A stretch of DNA of 64,000 bases from Streptomyces sp. PT12 (lineage in GTDB: Bacteria > Actinomycetota > Actinomycetes > Streptomycetales > Streptomycetaceae). This document shows, piece by piece, positions 51,539 to 59,890 of the stretch. A program made the translations under genes and the position numbers. The stretch is taken from NCBI RefSeq assembly GCF_003311645.1, contig NZ_QEST01000080.1:149183-213182 (forward strand). Direction: 5' to 3'. The notes under the pieces were generated by a model, which was given only the letters and a program-made list of their open reading frames with translations, was not told where the DNA came from and ran no database searches. The number at the start of each line of letters is the position of its first letter. The first letter of the stretch is position 1.

Positions 51539-52299
51539 CCGCGCGGGCGTCGCGCTGGCTCCCGTTCCCCGTGGCGGCGGGAGCCCCGCGGCTCTACTGC
51601 CTTCCGCACGCGGGGGGTTCGGCCTCGGCGTTCAGGCCATGGCTGGGGCGGCTCGGCGGGGTGGCGGTGTGCCCCGTCCAGCCGCCCGGCCGGGAAACCC
51701 GCCCCGACGACGCGCCGCCCGCGAGCATGGCCGCCCTGTGCGCCGACCTCGCCGACCGCGTCATCGCCGAAACGGCAGGCCCCTACGCGGTGTTCGGGCA
51801 CAGCCTCGGCGCGCTGACGGGCTTCGAGCTGATCCGCGCGATCAGGGAGCGGGGCGGCCCGCTCCCCGAACACCTCGTCGTCTCGGGCTGCTCGGCGCCG
51901 CAGACGCTCACCGGGGACGCCGAGGGGCTGACCGACGAGCAGGTGCTCGGGCTGATGCGAGGGCTCGGCGGCACGCCCGAGTCGTTCCTCGACGACCCGC
52001 GCGTGGTGCGGATGATCCTGCCGCGGGTCCGCGCGGACCTGACCGTCAGGAACAGCTTCCGCTACGCGCCCGGCCCCCCGCTCGATGTGCCGATCACCGC
52101 GCTGGCGGCGGACGACGACCCGCGCGCGGACGTCGCGTCGGTCGCGGCCTGGCGCGACCAGACGATCCGCAGGTTCCGCCTCCACACCTATCGCGGCGGC
52201 CACTTCGCGGTGCTCGAACAGGAGGACCGCACCCTCGCCCACCTGCGCACCGCGCTTGCCCCCTGGCTCCCGGCCCTCACCACGACCGCGCCTGCCTGA
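51535..52299 (+). CDS. type II (editing) thioesterase
   Basis: 254 residues, GTG start overlapping the FkbH stop. An alpha/beta hydrolase of the TEII family: LYCLPHAGGSASAF, catalytic serine in FGHSLGALTGFEL, aspartate in the ALAADDDPRADV segment and histidine in GGHFAVL. TEII proteins clear stalled or mis-primed acyl groups from carrier domains. It is a separate protein, not fused to the assembly line, so it should not be taken as the chain-release domain without further evidence. Last gene of the plus-strand PKS operon. Confidence 0.9.
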   Translation: MTARASRWLPFPVAAGAPRLYCLPHAGGSASAFRPWLGRLGGVAVCPVQPPGRETRPDDAPPASMAALCADLADRVIAETAGPYAVFGHSLGALTGFELIRAIRERGGPLPEHLVVSGCSAPQTLTGDAEGLTDEQVLGLMRGLGGTPESFLDDPRVVRMILPRVRADLTVRNSFRYAPGPPLDVPITALAADDDPRADVASVAAWRDQTIRRFRLHTYRGGHFAVLEQEDRTLAHLRTALAPWLPALTTTAPA

Positions 52300-52677
52300 G
52301 GCGGGCGGGCGATAACGGCCACACGCCCCGGACATGCGGGAGAGCACTCTCCGCTGCGGGGCGTGCGGCCGTTGCAGGGGCGGGGTGGGTGGGCGGGAAG
52401 GCTGGCGGCAGGAGGCCGCGGGAGGCCGCGCGGAAAACGGATTCCAGCGGTGGGCCCGAACCGATGTCTTCGACGGGGGCGCGGGGGTGGGGCGGAGTGA
52501 GGCGGGAGAGCGCTCTCCCACTCTCGGGGCGGCGGTCAGGACCCGACCGCATGGAGCGCACCCGCGGGGGAGAGCGCTCTCCCCCGCGGGTGCGCCCTGA
52601 CGGCATGCCCACCCCTTACCGGAGAGCGCTCTCCCAGCCCAGCCCCACCCCACCCCCTCCCCCCGACGGCCGCCGCT
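52300..52677. repeat. intergenic array of GGAGAGCGCTCTCC palindromes between convergent genes
   Basis: A 378-base gap between the convergent thioesterase gene and the fifth PKS module, with no credible gene. It contains four copies of the palindrome: 52339-52352 (one mismatch), 52504-52519 (perfect, 16 bases), 52569-52582 (centre of a larger palindrome) and 52621-52634 (perfect). The same sequence occurs inside genes at 11513, 27498, 32730, 53448 and 62879, so it is a dispersed element of this genome rather than only a local operator. Confidence 0.75.
52556..52595. terminator. 40-base perfect palindrome, probable bidirectional terminator
   Basis: Perfect self-complementarity over 40 bases: the 20-base left arm (GCGCACCCGCGGGGGAGAGC) is followed at once by its exact complement, with the GAGCGCTC centre. 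It lies between two convergent transcription units and could fold into a very stable hairpin on either strand. No T-tract. Best read as a bidirectional terminator built around one copy of the dispersed palindrome. Confidence 0.65.
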
Positions 52678-55600
52678 TCAGCCGCCCAACTCCTCGATGT
52701 GCACAGCCAGTTGGCGCACGGTGGGGTACTCGACGAGGGCGGTCAGGGGCAGCGCGACGGAGAACGCAGCCGCGAGGCGTGTGGCGATGCCCACGGCCGC
52801 CGCCGAGCGCCCGCCAAGCTCGAAGAAGTTGTCGTCCACGCCCACCTCCGCCAGGCCGAGGCCAGCGCGCCACAGCTCGGCCACGGCACGCTCGCGGTCC
52901 GTTTCCGGCTCGGCCAGCGGGGTGGACAGCGCGGGGCGGGGCCGCGACGCCCGCGCGCCGTTGCCCGGTCGGGGCCGCTGGGACCGCTCGGACCGCTCGG
53001 ACTGCTCGGACCGTTCGGGCCGATCGCCCCCACCGTCCTCGCGCGGTGGGTCGCCGCCGATCACCACATGGTCCAGGTGGTCCGCGGCGGCCAGCAGGCG
53101 GTCGAGCGCGGCGTGGGCCCGTTCGCCCTCGGCCACGATCCACCGGCCCACGCCGCGCAGCCGCGCCACCCTGGCGTGCGCGGCGACGGCGCCGCGCGGG
53201 GAAAGGGCGACGCGCGCCCTGGGCGCCCGGTCGCCGAGGGCGGCCTGGAGCGCGTGGAAGCCCTCGACGGTGGCCGGGGAGAGCACCGCCGCGTCCACCC
53301 GTTCGTGAAGGGCGACCGCGTCCCCGGGGCGCGCGCGAACCAGACGCGCGCCCGCGTCGGCCAGCCATCCGGCGGCGGCCTCGTCGTCTCCGACGAGCAG
53401 CACGGTCAGGCCCGATACGGTTGCGGCATCGGGGAGTTCACACTCCCGGAAAGCGCTCTCCCACACCCCTCCCCCACGCACGGCGAGCGGTCCTGCGCCC
53501 TCCGTCAGCGCCGCCGCGAGCGCCTGGTCGATGTCAATCGCCTGGAGGGTGTCGTTCTCCCCGGTGGCGCCGGGGTCGAGGTCCACGTGGACGGCGTTCG
53601 GCGCGCCCTCCGCGAGGACGGCGTGTTCCGGCCGCGTGAGGTCAGGTCCGAGCACGCCGAGGGCGCCGCCGGTGAACACCACAGGGCGCGCGTCCGCCAG
53701 CACCGGTTCCTCGGAGGCGGCAAGCGCGGCGATCCACGCCGCGGCGTCGTCGGCGCCGCCCGCTTCCGCGGGGTCAAGGGCGAACGCGTGCGCCACGGTC
53801 CTCGGCACGGCGATCAGTGAACGGACCAGCAGCGAAGCGTCGTTCGCCCCGGCGACGGTGAAGTCGCCGCTCGTGTGCGCCTCGAACGCGGCGCCACGCC
53901 GGACGGCGACCACTTCGGCGCCCGCGGCGATCAGCCGCTCCCGCAGCGCGTCCGCCCGTTCCCCGGTGCCCAGCAGCAGCCAGGGACCGGCCAGTCGGAG
54001 TCGCCGGTCCAGGTCGGCGACCGGCAGCGGGCGGCGGCGCCAGGACGGCAGCAGGGCGCCCGGCGCGCGCGGCGCCCCGGTCGCGGCGGGCTCCACCCAG
54101 TGGCGGCGGCGTTGGAAGGGATAGGTGGGCAGCGCGACGCGGCGCCCCGTTCCGCCGTGCAGGGCCGCCCAGTCGAGCACGGCCCCCGCCAGCCAGAGGC
54201 GGGCGAGCACGGTCAGCAGCCACGCATCCACGCCATCGACGCCGCCACCGCCCTCGACGCCGCCACCGACACCGGCGCCATCGATGCCCACCCCGCCGAC
54301 CGCCACCACCTCGGTGCTGACCTTCTCGGCGCTGACCTTCTCGGCGCCAAGGCCATCGGCGCCGACGCCATGAACGCCGACGCCGTCGGAGCCGTCGTTC
54401 GCGACGCGGACGCCGATCCGTCGCAGCCCGGAGGCCAGGTTCTCGGTGCCGAGCAACCGGCGTATGGCGACGATGAGTTCGGGGCCCTCGCGCCCGGTGA
54501 TCCGCACCAGGGGGTCGCGTCTGCGGGTCTCGCCCTCGATCCAGCGGTCCGGGTCGGCCAGGGCCGCCACGGCGTCCTCGCGGTCCCGCACGACCACGGC
54601 GCGGCGCAGGGCGAAGCGCCCGCGGGAGACCTGGAGGGTGTGGGCGACATCGGCCAGGTCGGCGCCGGGGTGCTCGGCGAGATACGCGCCGAGCCGCCGG
54701 GTGGCGGCCGAAAGCGCCTCGGGCCCCGCGGCCGACAGGGTCAGCAGGTGCGGGCCCGGGCGCGGCGCCAACTCGGGGGTGGGCGGCGGCTCTTGGAGCA
54801 CCACATGGGCGTTGGTGCCGCCCACGCCGAACGAGCTGACCCCGGCCCTGCGCGGCTCGGCGCCCGCGGGCCAGGGGCGGTTCTCGGCGAGGACGACGAG
54901 GCGGCCCCCGGCCGCCGCGAGGGCGGGGTTGGGCGCGGTGAACCCCGCCGTCGCGGGCAGCACGCGGTCGCGCAGGCTCAACGCGGCCCGCAGCAGGCCC
55001 GTCACACCCGCGGCCCTGTCCAGGTGGCCGATGAGCGGCTTGGCCGATCCGAGCACGCAGGGCTCGTCCCGCGGGGTGTCGAACACCCTTGAGAGCGCGG
55101 CCAGTTCGATGGAGTCGCCCAGCGGCGTGCCCACCGCGTGGCACTCGACATAGCCGATGGACTCCGGCTTGACCCCGGCGACCGCCTGCGCCGTCTCCAC
55201 CACGGCGGCCTGCCCCGCGGCACCGGGGGCGGCGTAACCGGCGCGCTCCCGGCCGTCGTTGTTGACGGCGGAGCCCAGGATGACCGCGTGCACAACGTCG
55301 CCGTCGGCCACCGCGTCGGCCAGCCGCTTGAGCGCGACCAGCGCGGCGCCCGAGCCCATGACGGTGCCGTTCGCGGAGGCGTCCAGGCTGGCGACGCGCC
55401 CGTCGGGCGAGAGGATGCCGCCCTCCTCGTGGCGGTAGCCCGCCGTCTGCGGCAGCGGCAGGTGCGCCCCACCGGCCAGAGCCATGTCGCACTCGTAGGT
55501 GAGCAGGCTCTGGCAGGCCAGGTGAACGGCGACCAACGAGGTCGAGCAGTACGTCTGCACGGTGAGGCTCGGGCCGCGCAGGCCGAGCTTCCATGAGATG

Positions 55601-56217
55601 AACGACGTCAGCGAGTCGCGTTCGACCCCTGCGGCCAACAGCCTTCCGCCGTCCGGTTGTTGGGCCAGGTCCGGCACATGGCGGGTGAGATAGTCGGGGA
55701 AGGCGCACCCGGCGAAGACGCCGACCGGGACGCCGGGGTCAGTCGGCGGGTATCCGGCGCTCTCCAACGCCTCCCAGGCGCACTCGAGTAGCAGCCTGTG
55801 GTGGGGCTCCATCGTCTCGGCCTCGCGGTCGGTGAGCCCGAACGCGGCCGCGTCGAAGTCCTCGATCCCCGCCACCGGGCCGCCCACCCGCACATGGCCG
55901 GGGCCCGACTGAACGCCAGCGGCGGCGAGTTCGGCGTCGGTGAGCGGGCGAAGCCCGGATGCCCCGGCGAGCAGGTTGCGCCACAGCTCGCCGACGCCGT
56001 CGGCGCCGGGGAAGCGCCCCGCCATGCCGACGACGGCCACGGCCGCGTCGTTCTCGACCTCGGTCCCCGCACCCGGAGCGTTCTCGTGTCTTGACTCGGT
56101 CACTGATCCCGTCCCTGCGTCGGTCACGGCCCTCACACCACCCGCGGCTTCCACACCACCCGCGGCTTCCACGCCGCTCACGGCGCTCACGGCGCTCACA
56201 CCACCCACACCACTCAC
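52678..56217 (-). CDS. type I PKS module with excised AT and degenerate KR: KS-ACP
   Basis: 1179 residues from GTG 56217 (GTGA overlap with the permease stop); GTG 56127 or 56103 would start after the repetitive GVEAAGG N-terminus. KS is intact: C224 in TYCSTSLVAVH, ECHAVGT and the later GH. The KS-AT linker and the post-AT linker ([13 protein letters not shown]) remain, but the AT between them is replaced by about 60 residues of Gly/Val/Asp/Ala-rich repeats (coding for about 54200-54400). The following KR-like part has no GGxGxxG or catalytic Tyr. ACP S1138 (ELGGRSAAAV) is intact. It therefore cannot load or reduce a unit by itself. It is on the strand opposite the other PKSs, in an operon with exporter and ligase genes, and may act as the last, non-canonical module. 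Confidence 0.85.
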   Translation of the reverse strand: MSGVGGVSAVSAVSGVEAAGGVEAAGGVRAVTDAGTGSVTESRHENAPGAGTEVENDAAVAVVGMAGRFPGADGVGELWRNLLAGASGLRPLTDAELAAAGVQSGPGHVRVGGPVAGIEDFDAAAFGLTDREAETMEPHHRLLLECAWEALESAGYPPTDPGVPVGVFAGCAFPDYLTRHVPDLAQQPDGGRLLAAGVERDSLTSFISWKLGLRGPSLTVQTYCSTSLVAVHLACQSLLTYECDMALAGGAHLPLPQTAGYRHEEGGILSPDGRVASLDASANGTVMGSGAALVALKRLADAVADGDVVHAVILGSAVNNDGRERAGYAAPGAAGQAAVVETAQAVAGVKPESIGYVECHAVGTPLGDSIELAALSRVFDTPRDEPCVLGSAKPLIGHLDRAAGVTGLLRAALSLRDRVLPATAGFTAPNPALAAAGGRLVVLAENRPWPAGAEPRRAGVSSFGVGGTNAHVVLQEPPPTPELAPRPGPHLLTLSAAGPEALSAATRRLGAYLAEHPGADLADVAHTLQVSRGRFALRRAVVVRDREDAVAALADPDRWIEGETRRRDPLVRITGREGPELIVAIRRLLGTENLASGLRRIGVRVANDGSDGVGVHGVGADGLGAEKVSAEKVSTEVVAVGGVGIDGAGVGGGVEGGGGVDGVDAWLLTVLARLWLAGAVLDWAALHGGTGRRVALPTYPFQRRRHWVEPAATGAPRAPGALLPSWRRRPLPVADLDRRLRLAGPWLLLGTGERADALRERLIAAGAEVVAVRRGAAFEAHTSGDFTVAGANDASLLVRSLIAVPRTVAHAFALDPAEAGGADDAAAWIAALAASEEPVLADARPVVFTGGALGVLGPDLTRPEHAVLAEGAPNAVHVDLDPGATGENDTLQAIDIDQALAAALTEGAGPLAVRGGGVWESAFRECELPDAATVSGLTVLLVGDDEAAAGWLADAGARLVRARPGDAVALHERVDAAVLSPATVEGFHALQAALGDRAPRARVALSPRGAVAAHARVARLRGVGRWIVAEGERAHAALDRLLAAADHLDHVVIGGDPPREDGGGDRPERSEQSERSERSQRPRPGNGARASRPRPALSTPLAEPETDRERAVAELWRAGLGLAEVGVDDNFFELGGRSAAAVGIATRLAAAFSVALPLTALVEYPTVRQLAVHIEELGG
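53448..53461. repeat. copy of the GGAGAGCGCTCTCC palindrome (one mismatch)
   Basis: GGAAAGCGCTCTCC inside the degenerate KR region of the minus-strand PKS gene. Confidence 0.6.
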
Positions 56218-56220
56218 ACC
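56134..56220 (-). repeat. 9/18-bp tandem repeat at the start of the minus-strand PKS gene
   Basis: Two adjacent identical 18-base units (cacaccacccgcggcttc at 56134-56151 and 56152-56169), then 9-base variants (cacggcgct, cacaccacc). Read on the minus strand it encodes GVEAAG and SAVSGV repeats if translation starts at 56217; otherwise it is the intergenic spacer behind the permease gene. Confidence 0.75.
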
Positions 56221-57005
56221 AGGTGGCTGCGGCCCCACCCGTGGGCGAGGCGGTAGGTGGCGAACGCGCCGGTGACCAGCACGATCGCCAGGCAGACCAG
56301 GGCCGGGCGGAACGTCTCGGCGACGTCGCCCTCCACCGCGGCGCGCAGCATCGACAGGCCCCAGTAGCCGGGCGAGAACGGCGCGATGTCCTGGGCCCAG
56401 CCGGGCATCAGATCCACGGGCAGGAACGTTCCGCCGACCGTGCTGACCACGATCGCGCCGACATCGCACGCGACGATCAGGTCGCCCCTGCTGCGGACCA
56501 GCGTGGCGAGCGCCGCGCCCATGGCGAGCAGCGTGACGCCCCAGATCGACATGGCGGCGAGCAGCAGCGGCAGCGAGACGGGCAGGGGCATGCCGATCAC
56601 GGCCACGCCGTAGACGAACAGCACCGCCTGCTGGAACAGCAGCACCACAAACACCGGAACGCCCTTGCCGACCAGCAGCTCCCAGCGCGCGGCGCGGCTG
56701 GCCCGCAGCCGGTCCCAGGTGCGCCACTCGCGTTCGACGAAGATCGCGTTGCCGACGATGGCCATGGCGAAGACGGAGAACATCACCAGCTGCCCGGTGA
56801 CCGCGTGCACGGTGCCGGTGTCCAGCGCCTCCTCATAGAGCGGCTGGAGCATCAGCATGAACACCATGGGCGTCACCAGGTAGCTGATGAGCTGGGAGGG
56901 GTCGCGCAGGCGCAGTAGCAGGTTGTAGGTGACCAGGGCGCGGGTGCGGTGGATGGCCTCGCCCAACCGCGTTGCGGTGGGGGCGAGTTGGGCTTCAGTG
57001 GACAT
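56214..57005 (-). CDS. ABC-2 type transporter permease
   Basis: 263 residues from ATG 57005, with six predicted membrane segments (first at about SYLVTPMVFMLMLQPL, last at LVCLAIVLVTGAFATYRL). Layout of the ABC-2 efflux permease family found next to DrrA-type ATPases. The start overlaps the ATPase gene by 11 bases. It probably exports the finished product or gives self-resistance. Confidence 0.9.
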   Translation of the reverse strand: MSTEAQLAPTATRLGEAIHRTRALVTYNLLLRLRDPSQLISYLVTPMVFMLMLQPLYEEALDTGTVHAVTGQLVMFSVFAMAIVGNAIFVEREWRTWDRLRASRAARWELLVGKGVPVFVVLLFQQAVLFVYGVAVIGMPLPVSLPLLLAAMSIWGVTLLAMGAALATLVRSRGDLIVACDVGAIVVSTVGGTFLPVDLMPGWAQDIAPFSPGYWGLSMLRAAVEGDVAETFRPALVCLAIVLVTGAFATYRLAHGWGRSHLV

Positions 57006-57828
57006 GGTCGGCCGCCAGGGAGTGGTAGAGGTCATCGAGGGTGGGGTGGCGCAGCTCGACCGACTCGACCGGTCGCCGCACGCTGCCGAGGATCTCGAGC
57101 AGGGTGCCCGTGGGGTCCTGCGACGAGACGTGGACCTCGCCGTCAGCGGCCGTCACCCGCACCTCGCCGGGGAGCCCTTCGAGGAGCTCAGCGCTGGTGC
57201 CTCGGGCGATCACCCGGCCCTTGGCGGCCACGGCGATGGTGGCGTCGAGGTCCATCAGCTCGGCCAGGTAGTGGGTGGTGTAGACGACGGCGGTGCCCTC
57301 GCCCGCGCGTTGCTTGACGACGTCGAGGAGCGCCTGGCGGGTCTCGGGGTCGGCGCCCGCGGTGGGCTCGTCGAGCAGCAGGAGCGAGGGGCGGTGGATG
57401 AGGGCGGTGGCCGCCTGGGTGCGGCGCTGCTGGCCGCCGGAGAGCAGCCCGGCCCTGCGGTCGATGAAGGAGGTGAGCTGGAGGGCGACGGCGAGCTCGT
57501 CGATCGCCTCGCGCAGCGCCGCGCCGCGTATTCCGGCGATCCCGCCATAGAGTGCGAGGTGTTCACGGACGGTCAACGGGCGGTAGAGCGCGATGTGTTG
57601 GGGCGAGATGCCGATCTCGCCGCGGGTGTCGGCCGGGGGGCGCCCGCCGACGAGGACGGTTCCGCTGTCGGGTTGGAGCAGCCCGGAGACCATCTCGACC
57701 AACGTCGTCTTGCCCGCGCCGTTGTGGCCGACCAGGCCGACGATCTCGCCAGCGGCGACGTCCAGGGTGAATCCGTCGAGCGCCCGCACCTCGTCGTAGC
57801 GCTTGGTGAGTTCGTTGACCTCTAGCAC
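56995..57828 (-). CDS. ABC transporter ATP-binding protein, DrrA-like
   Basis: 277 residues. Walker A GHNGAGKTT, Q-loop ISPQHIALY, signature LLSGGQQRRTQAA, Walker B LLLLDEPTAGAD and the H-loop TTHYLAEL are all visible. The C-terminal extension (from about 215) is typical of drug-exporter ATPases of the DrrA/CcmA type. The start overlaps the stop of the ligase gene by 7 bases, placing transport and acyl activation in one operon. Confidence 0.93.
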   Translation of the reverse strand: MLEVNELTKRYDEVRALDGFTLDVAAGEIVGLVGHNGAGKTTLVEMVSGLLQPDSGTVLVGGRPPADTRGEIGISPQHIALYRPLTVREHLALYGGIAGIRGAALREAIDELAVALQLTSFIDRRAGLLSGGQQRRTQAATALIHRPSLLLLDEPTAGADPETRQALLDVVKQRAGEGTAVVYTTHYLAELMDLDATIAVAAKGRVIARGTSAELLEGLPGEVRVTAADGEVHVSSQDPTGTLLEILGSVRRPVESVELRHPTLDDLYHSLAADHVH

Positions 57829-59453
57829 GCCGGCTCCTGGGAGGTTCGTCGGACGGTCCTGCGGAGTTCGACGCGGTCGAACTTGCCGTTGACCGAGCGG
57901 GGCAGCGCCGTCAGCGCCTCGAAGCGGCGCGGCAGCATGTAGGCGGGCAGCTCGTGGGCGAGCGCGCGGGAGAGTTGGGGGACGGTCAGGCCAGGGTGGC
58001 GTGGCGTGAAGGCCAACACGACTTCCTGGCCGAGCCGTTCGTCGGGAACGCCGAGCGCCACCGCCTCGGCGACGAGCCCGGTGGCGTAGGCGGCCTCCTC
58101 GACCTCGGTGGGGCTGACCCGGTAGCCGGAGGTCTTGATCATGTCGTCGTCGCGGCCGACGAAGTAGAGGTAGCCGTCCTGGTCGCGGTAGGCGGTGTCG
58201 CCCGACCAGACGGCGAGTTCGGGGCGGCCCGTGGGCGGGGCCCCCGGCACGGGCCTGAACCGTTCGGCGGTGCGCTCCGGGTCACCCCAGTACCCGAGGG
58301 CGACCAGGGCGCCGCGGTGCACCAACTCCCCGTGCTCGCCCGGCTCGCAGGGCGTGCCGTCGGAACGCACCAGCAGTATCTCGGCGTTGGGGATCGCCTT
58401 GCCGATGGAGTCGGGGCGGCGGTCGACCTGCGCCGGGTCGAGATAGGTGGAGCGGAACGCCTCGGTGAGGCCGTACATGAGGAACGGCTCGGCGTTCGGG
58501 AACGTTCGCCGCAGCGCCGCGAGGGTGGCGCGGGGCATGCGGCCGCCGGTGTTGGCGAAGTAGCGCAGCGCGGAGGTCGCCTCGTCGGGCCAGTCCTGTT
58601 CGGCCAGCCGCAGCCACAGCGGGGGGACGCAGGTGAGCGCGGTGACGCGGTGGCGGGCGCAGAGGCGGACAATGTCGCGGGGGCCGAGGTAGTTGACGAG
58701 CACGAGGTGTGCCCCGGCGATGAGCGACGTGGTGAGCTGGCTGAAGCCCGCGTCGAAGCTGAGGGGCAGCGCGGCGAGGATCACGTCGTCGGGGGTGTGG
58801 CGCAGATAGCCCGCGACGCTCTCGGCGCCCGCGAGGAGGTTGCGGTGGGAGAGCACGACGCCCTTGGGGCCTCCGGTGCTGCCCGAGGTGTAGAGGATGG
58901 CGGCGGGGTCCTGGTCGATGACGTCGGCGTCGCCGGGGTCGGGCTCGGCGCTGGCGAGCCGGTGCCAGGCGTCGGTGCCGATGGCCACCACGTGTGCGAC
59001 GGGGGCGCGTTCGGGCAGCGCGGCGGTGACGGCGCCCCGCCGCTCGGCCGTGGTGATCAGCACGCGGGGCGCGCAGTTCTCGATGACGCCGCGCAACTGC
59101 CGTTCCTTGTAAAGGGGGTTGATCGGCACGAAGACCGCTCCCGCGGCCGATGCGGCGAGCAGGGCCACAACCGTCTCGATCCGCTTCTCCGCGTGGACGG
59201 CGACGCGGTCGCCGCGCGCCACGCCGAGGGCGCGCAGCCCGCCAGCGACGCGGGCGACGCGTTCGGCCAGCTCGGCGTAGCCGACGGTCTCGTCCCTGAA
59301 CGTGAGCGCGGGGCTCTCGGGGGCGCCGTGCGCGAGGAGTTGGTCGACGCGCACGGGTGCCGACCGGCGAACGGGTGCGGACCGACGCGCCGGAGCGGAG
59401 CGGCGCGCGGGAACGGACCGGCGCGCGGGCGCCGTTGGCGTCGGCTCACGCAT
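57822..59453 (-). CDS. AMP-forming acyl-CoA ligase / adenylating enzyme (ANL superfamily)
   Basis: 543 residues. The N-terminal 34 residues are a tandem RRSAP repeat. Core motifs: ILYTSGSTGGPKGVVLSH (P-loop), YGLTEAFRSTYL, SGDTAYRDQDGYLYFVGRDDDMIKTSGYRVSP (hinge and A8) and NGKFDRVELRR (A10 lysine). The closest type seems to be the ligases that occur in exosortase A loci together with a PLP decarboxylase and a discrete ACP. The ACP gene is immediately upstream (8-base overlap) and a matching decarboxylase is at 24239-25582. Proposed role: activate an amino acid or acyl substrate and load it on the 59446-59718 ACP. The substrate cannot be told from the sequence. Confidence 0.85.
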   Translation of the reverse strand: MREPTPTAPARRSVPARRSAPARRSAPVRRSAPVRVDQLLAHGAPESPALTFRDETVGYAELAERVARVAGGLRALGVARGDRVAVHAEKRIETVVALLAASAAGAVFVPINPLYKERQLRGVIENCAPRVLITTAERRGAVTAALPERAPVAHVVAIGTDAWHRLASAEPDPGDADVIDQDPAAILYTSGSTGGPKGVVLSHRNLLAGAESVAGYLRHTPDDVILAALPLSFDAGFSQLTTSLIAGAHLVLVNYLGPRDIVRLCARHRVTALTCVPPLWLRLAEQDWPDEATSALRYFANTGGRMPRATLAALRRTFPNAEPFLMYGLTEAFRSTYLDPAQVDRRPDSIGKAIPNAEILLVRSDGTPCEPGEHGELVHRGALVALGYWGDPERTAERFRPVPGAPPTGRPELAVWSGDTAYRDQDGYLYFVGRDDDMIKTSGYRVSPTEVEEAAYATGLVAEAVALGVPDERLGQEVVLAFTPRHPGLTVPQLSRALAHELPAYMLPRRFEALTALPRSVNGKFDRVELRRTVRRTSQEPAC

Positions 59454-59718
59454 CGGCGAACCTCTCGGCCGGGACGAGCCCGCCGACCGCCGCCCACAGG
59501 GAGCCGACCGTCTCGAAGGTCTCCTCGGTGATCAGCTCGTCGGGGAGATCGACGCCGTATGTCTCCTCAAGGTCGGTCAGCAGCTGGACCACGCCCATCG
59601 AGTCGAGGCCCAGCGCGGCGAGGTCGTCCGTGGGGGCGATGCCCTCGTCGGTCGCGTACGGGAGATGGGTCACCAGGGTCTTTCTGAACGTGTGCGGTAT
59701 GTCCATCGTCGTCACCAT
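59446..59718 (-). CDS. acyl carrier protein paired with the AMP-forming ligase
   Basis: 90 residues, start ATG 59718 behind GGAGAAC. Pantetheine serine S40 in ALGLDSMGVV, then the acidic helix LLTDLEETYGVDL. First gene of the operon that continues with ligase, ABC transporter and the AT-less PKS module. With the ligase and the decarboxylase at 24239 it would form a second carrier-bound amino-acid decarboxylation system, independent of the ATP-grasp system at 1233-4260. Confidence 0.88.
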   Translation of the reverse strand: MVTTMDIPHTFRKTLVTHLPYATDEGIAPTDDLAALGLDSMGVVQLLTDLEETYGVDLPDELITEETFETVGSLWAAVGGLVPAERFADA

Positions 59719-59890
59719 GTTCTCCGTCGGACGGCGGGGTCACCCGCCACTGCGCCGACACAACCACCCGGCGTCCTCACCGCGCTCTCGCCCCGCTATC
59801 GCCGGAGTGGTGGCGGACGGGTAGTGGCGTGATGAGCGGCTCTGCGACGGTGATCCGGCTGAGCCCTCTCACACAGGCTTCGGAGGAGAC
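59719..59890. promoter_or_regulatory. divergent intergenic region before the LuxR-type regulator
   Basis: 172 bases between the ACP operon and the divergent regulator. It must hold promoters in both directions, but I recognise no convincing -10/-35 pair. GGAGGAG just before 59891 is the regulator's ribosome-binding site. Confidence 0.3.

Noticed and set aside
51535-52299. Thioesterase as the chain-terminating domain
   Set aside because: It is a discrete type II editing enzyme by size and motifs, coupled to the extender-unit genes rather than fused to a terminal module.
52504-52519. CebR/LacI-type operator
   Set aside because: The core resembles LacI-family operators, but copies lie deep inside unrelated coding regions and between convergent genes; no LacI-type regulator is in the window.
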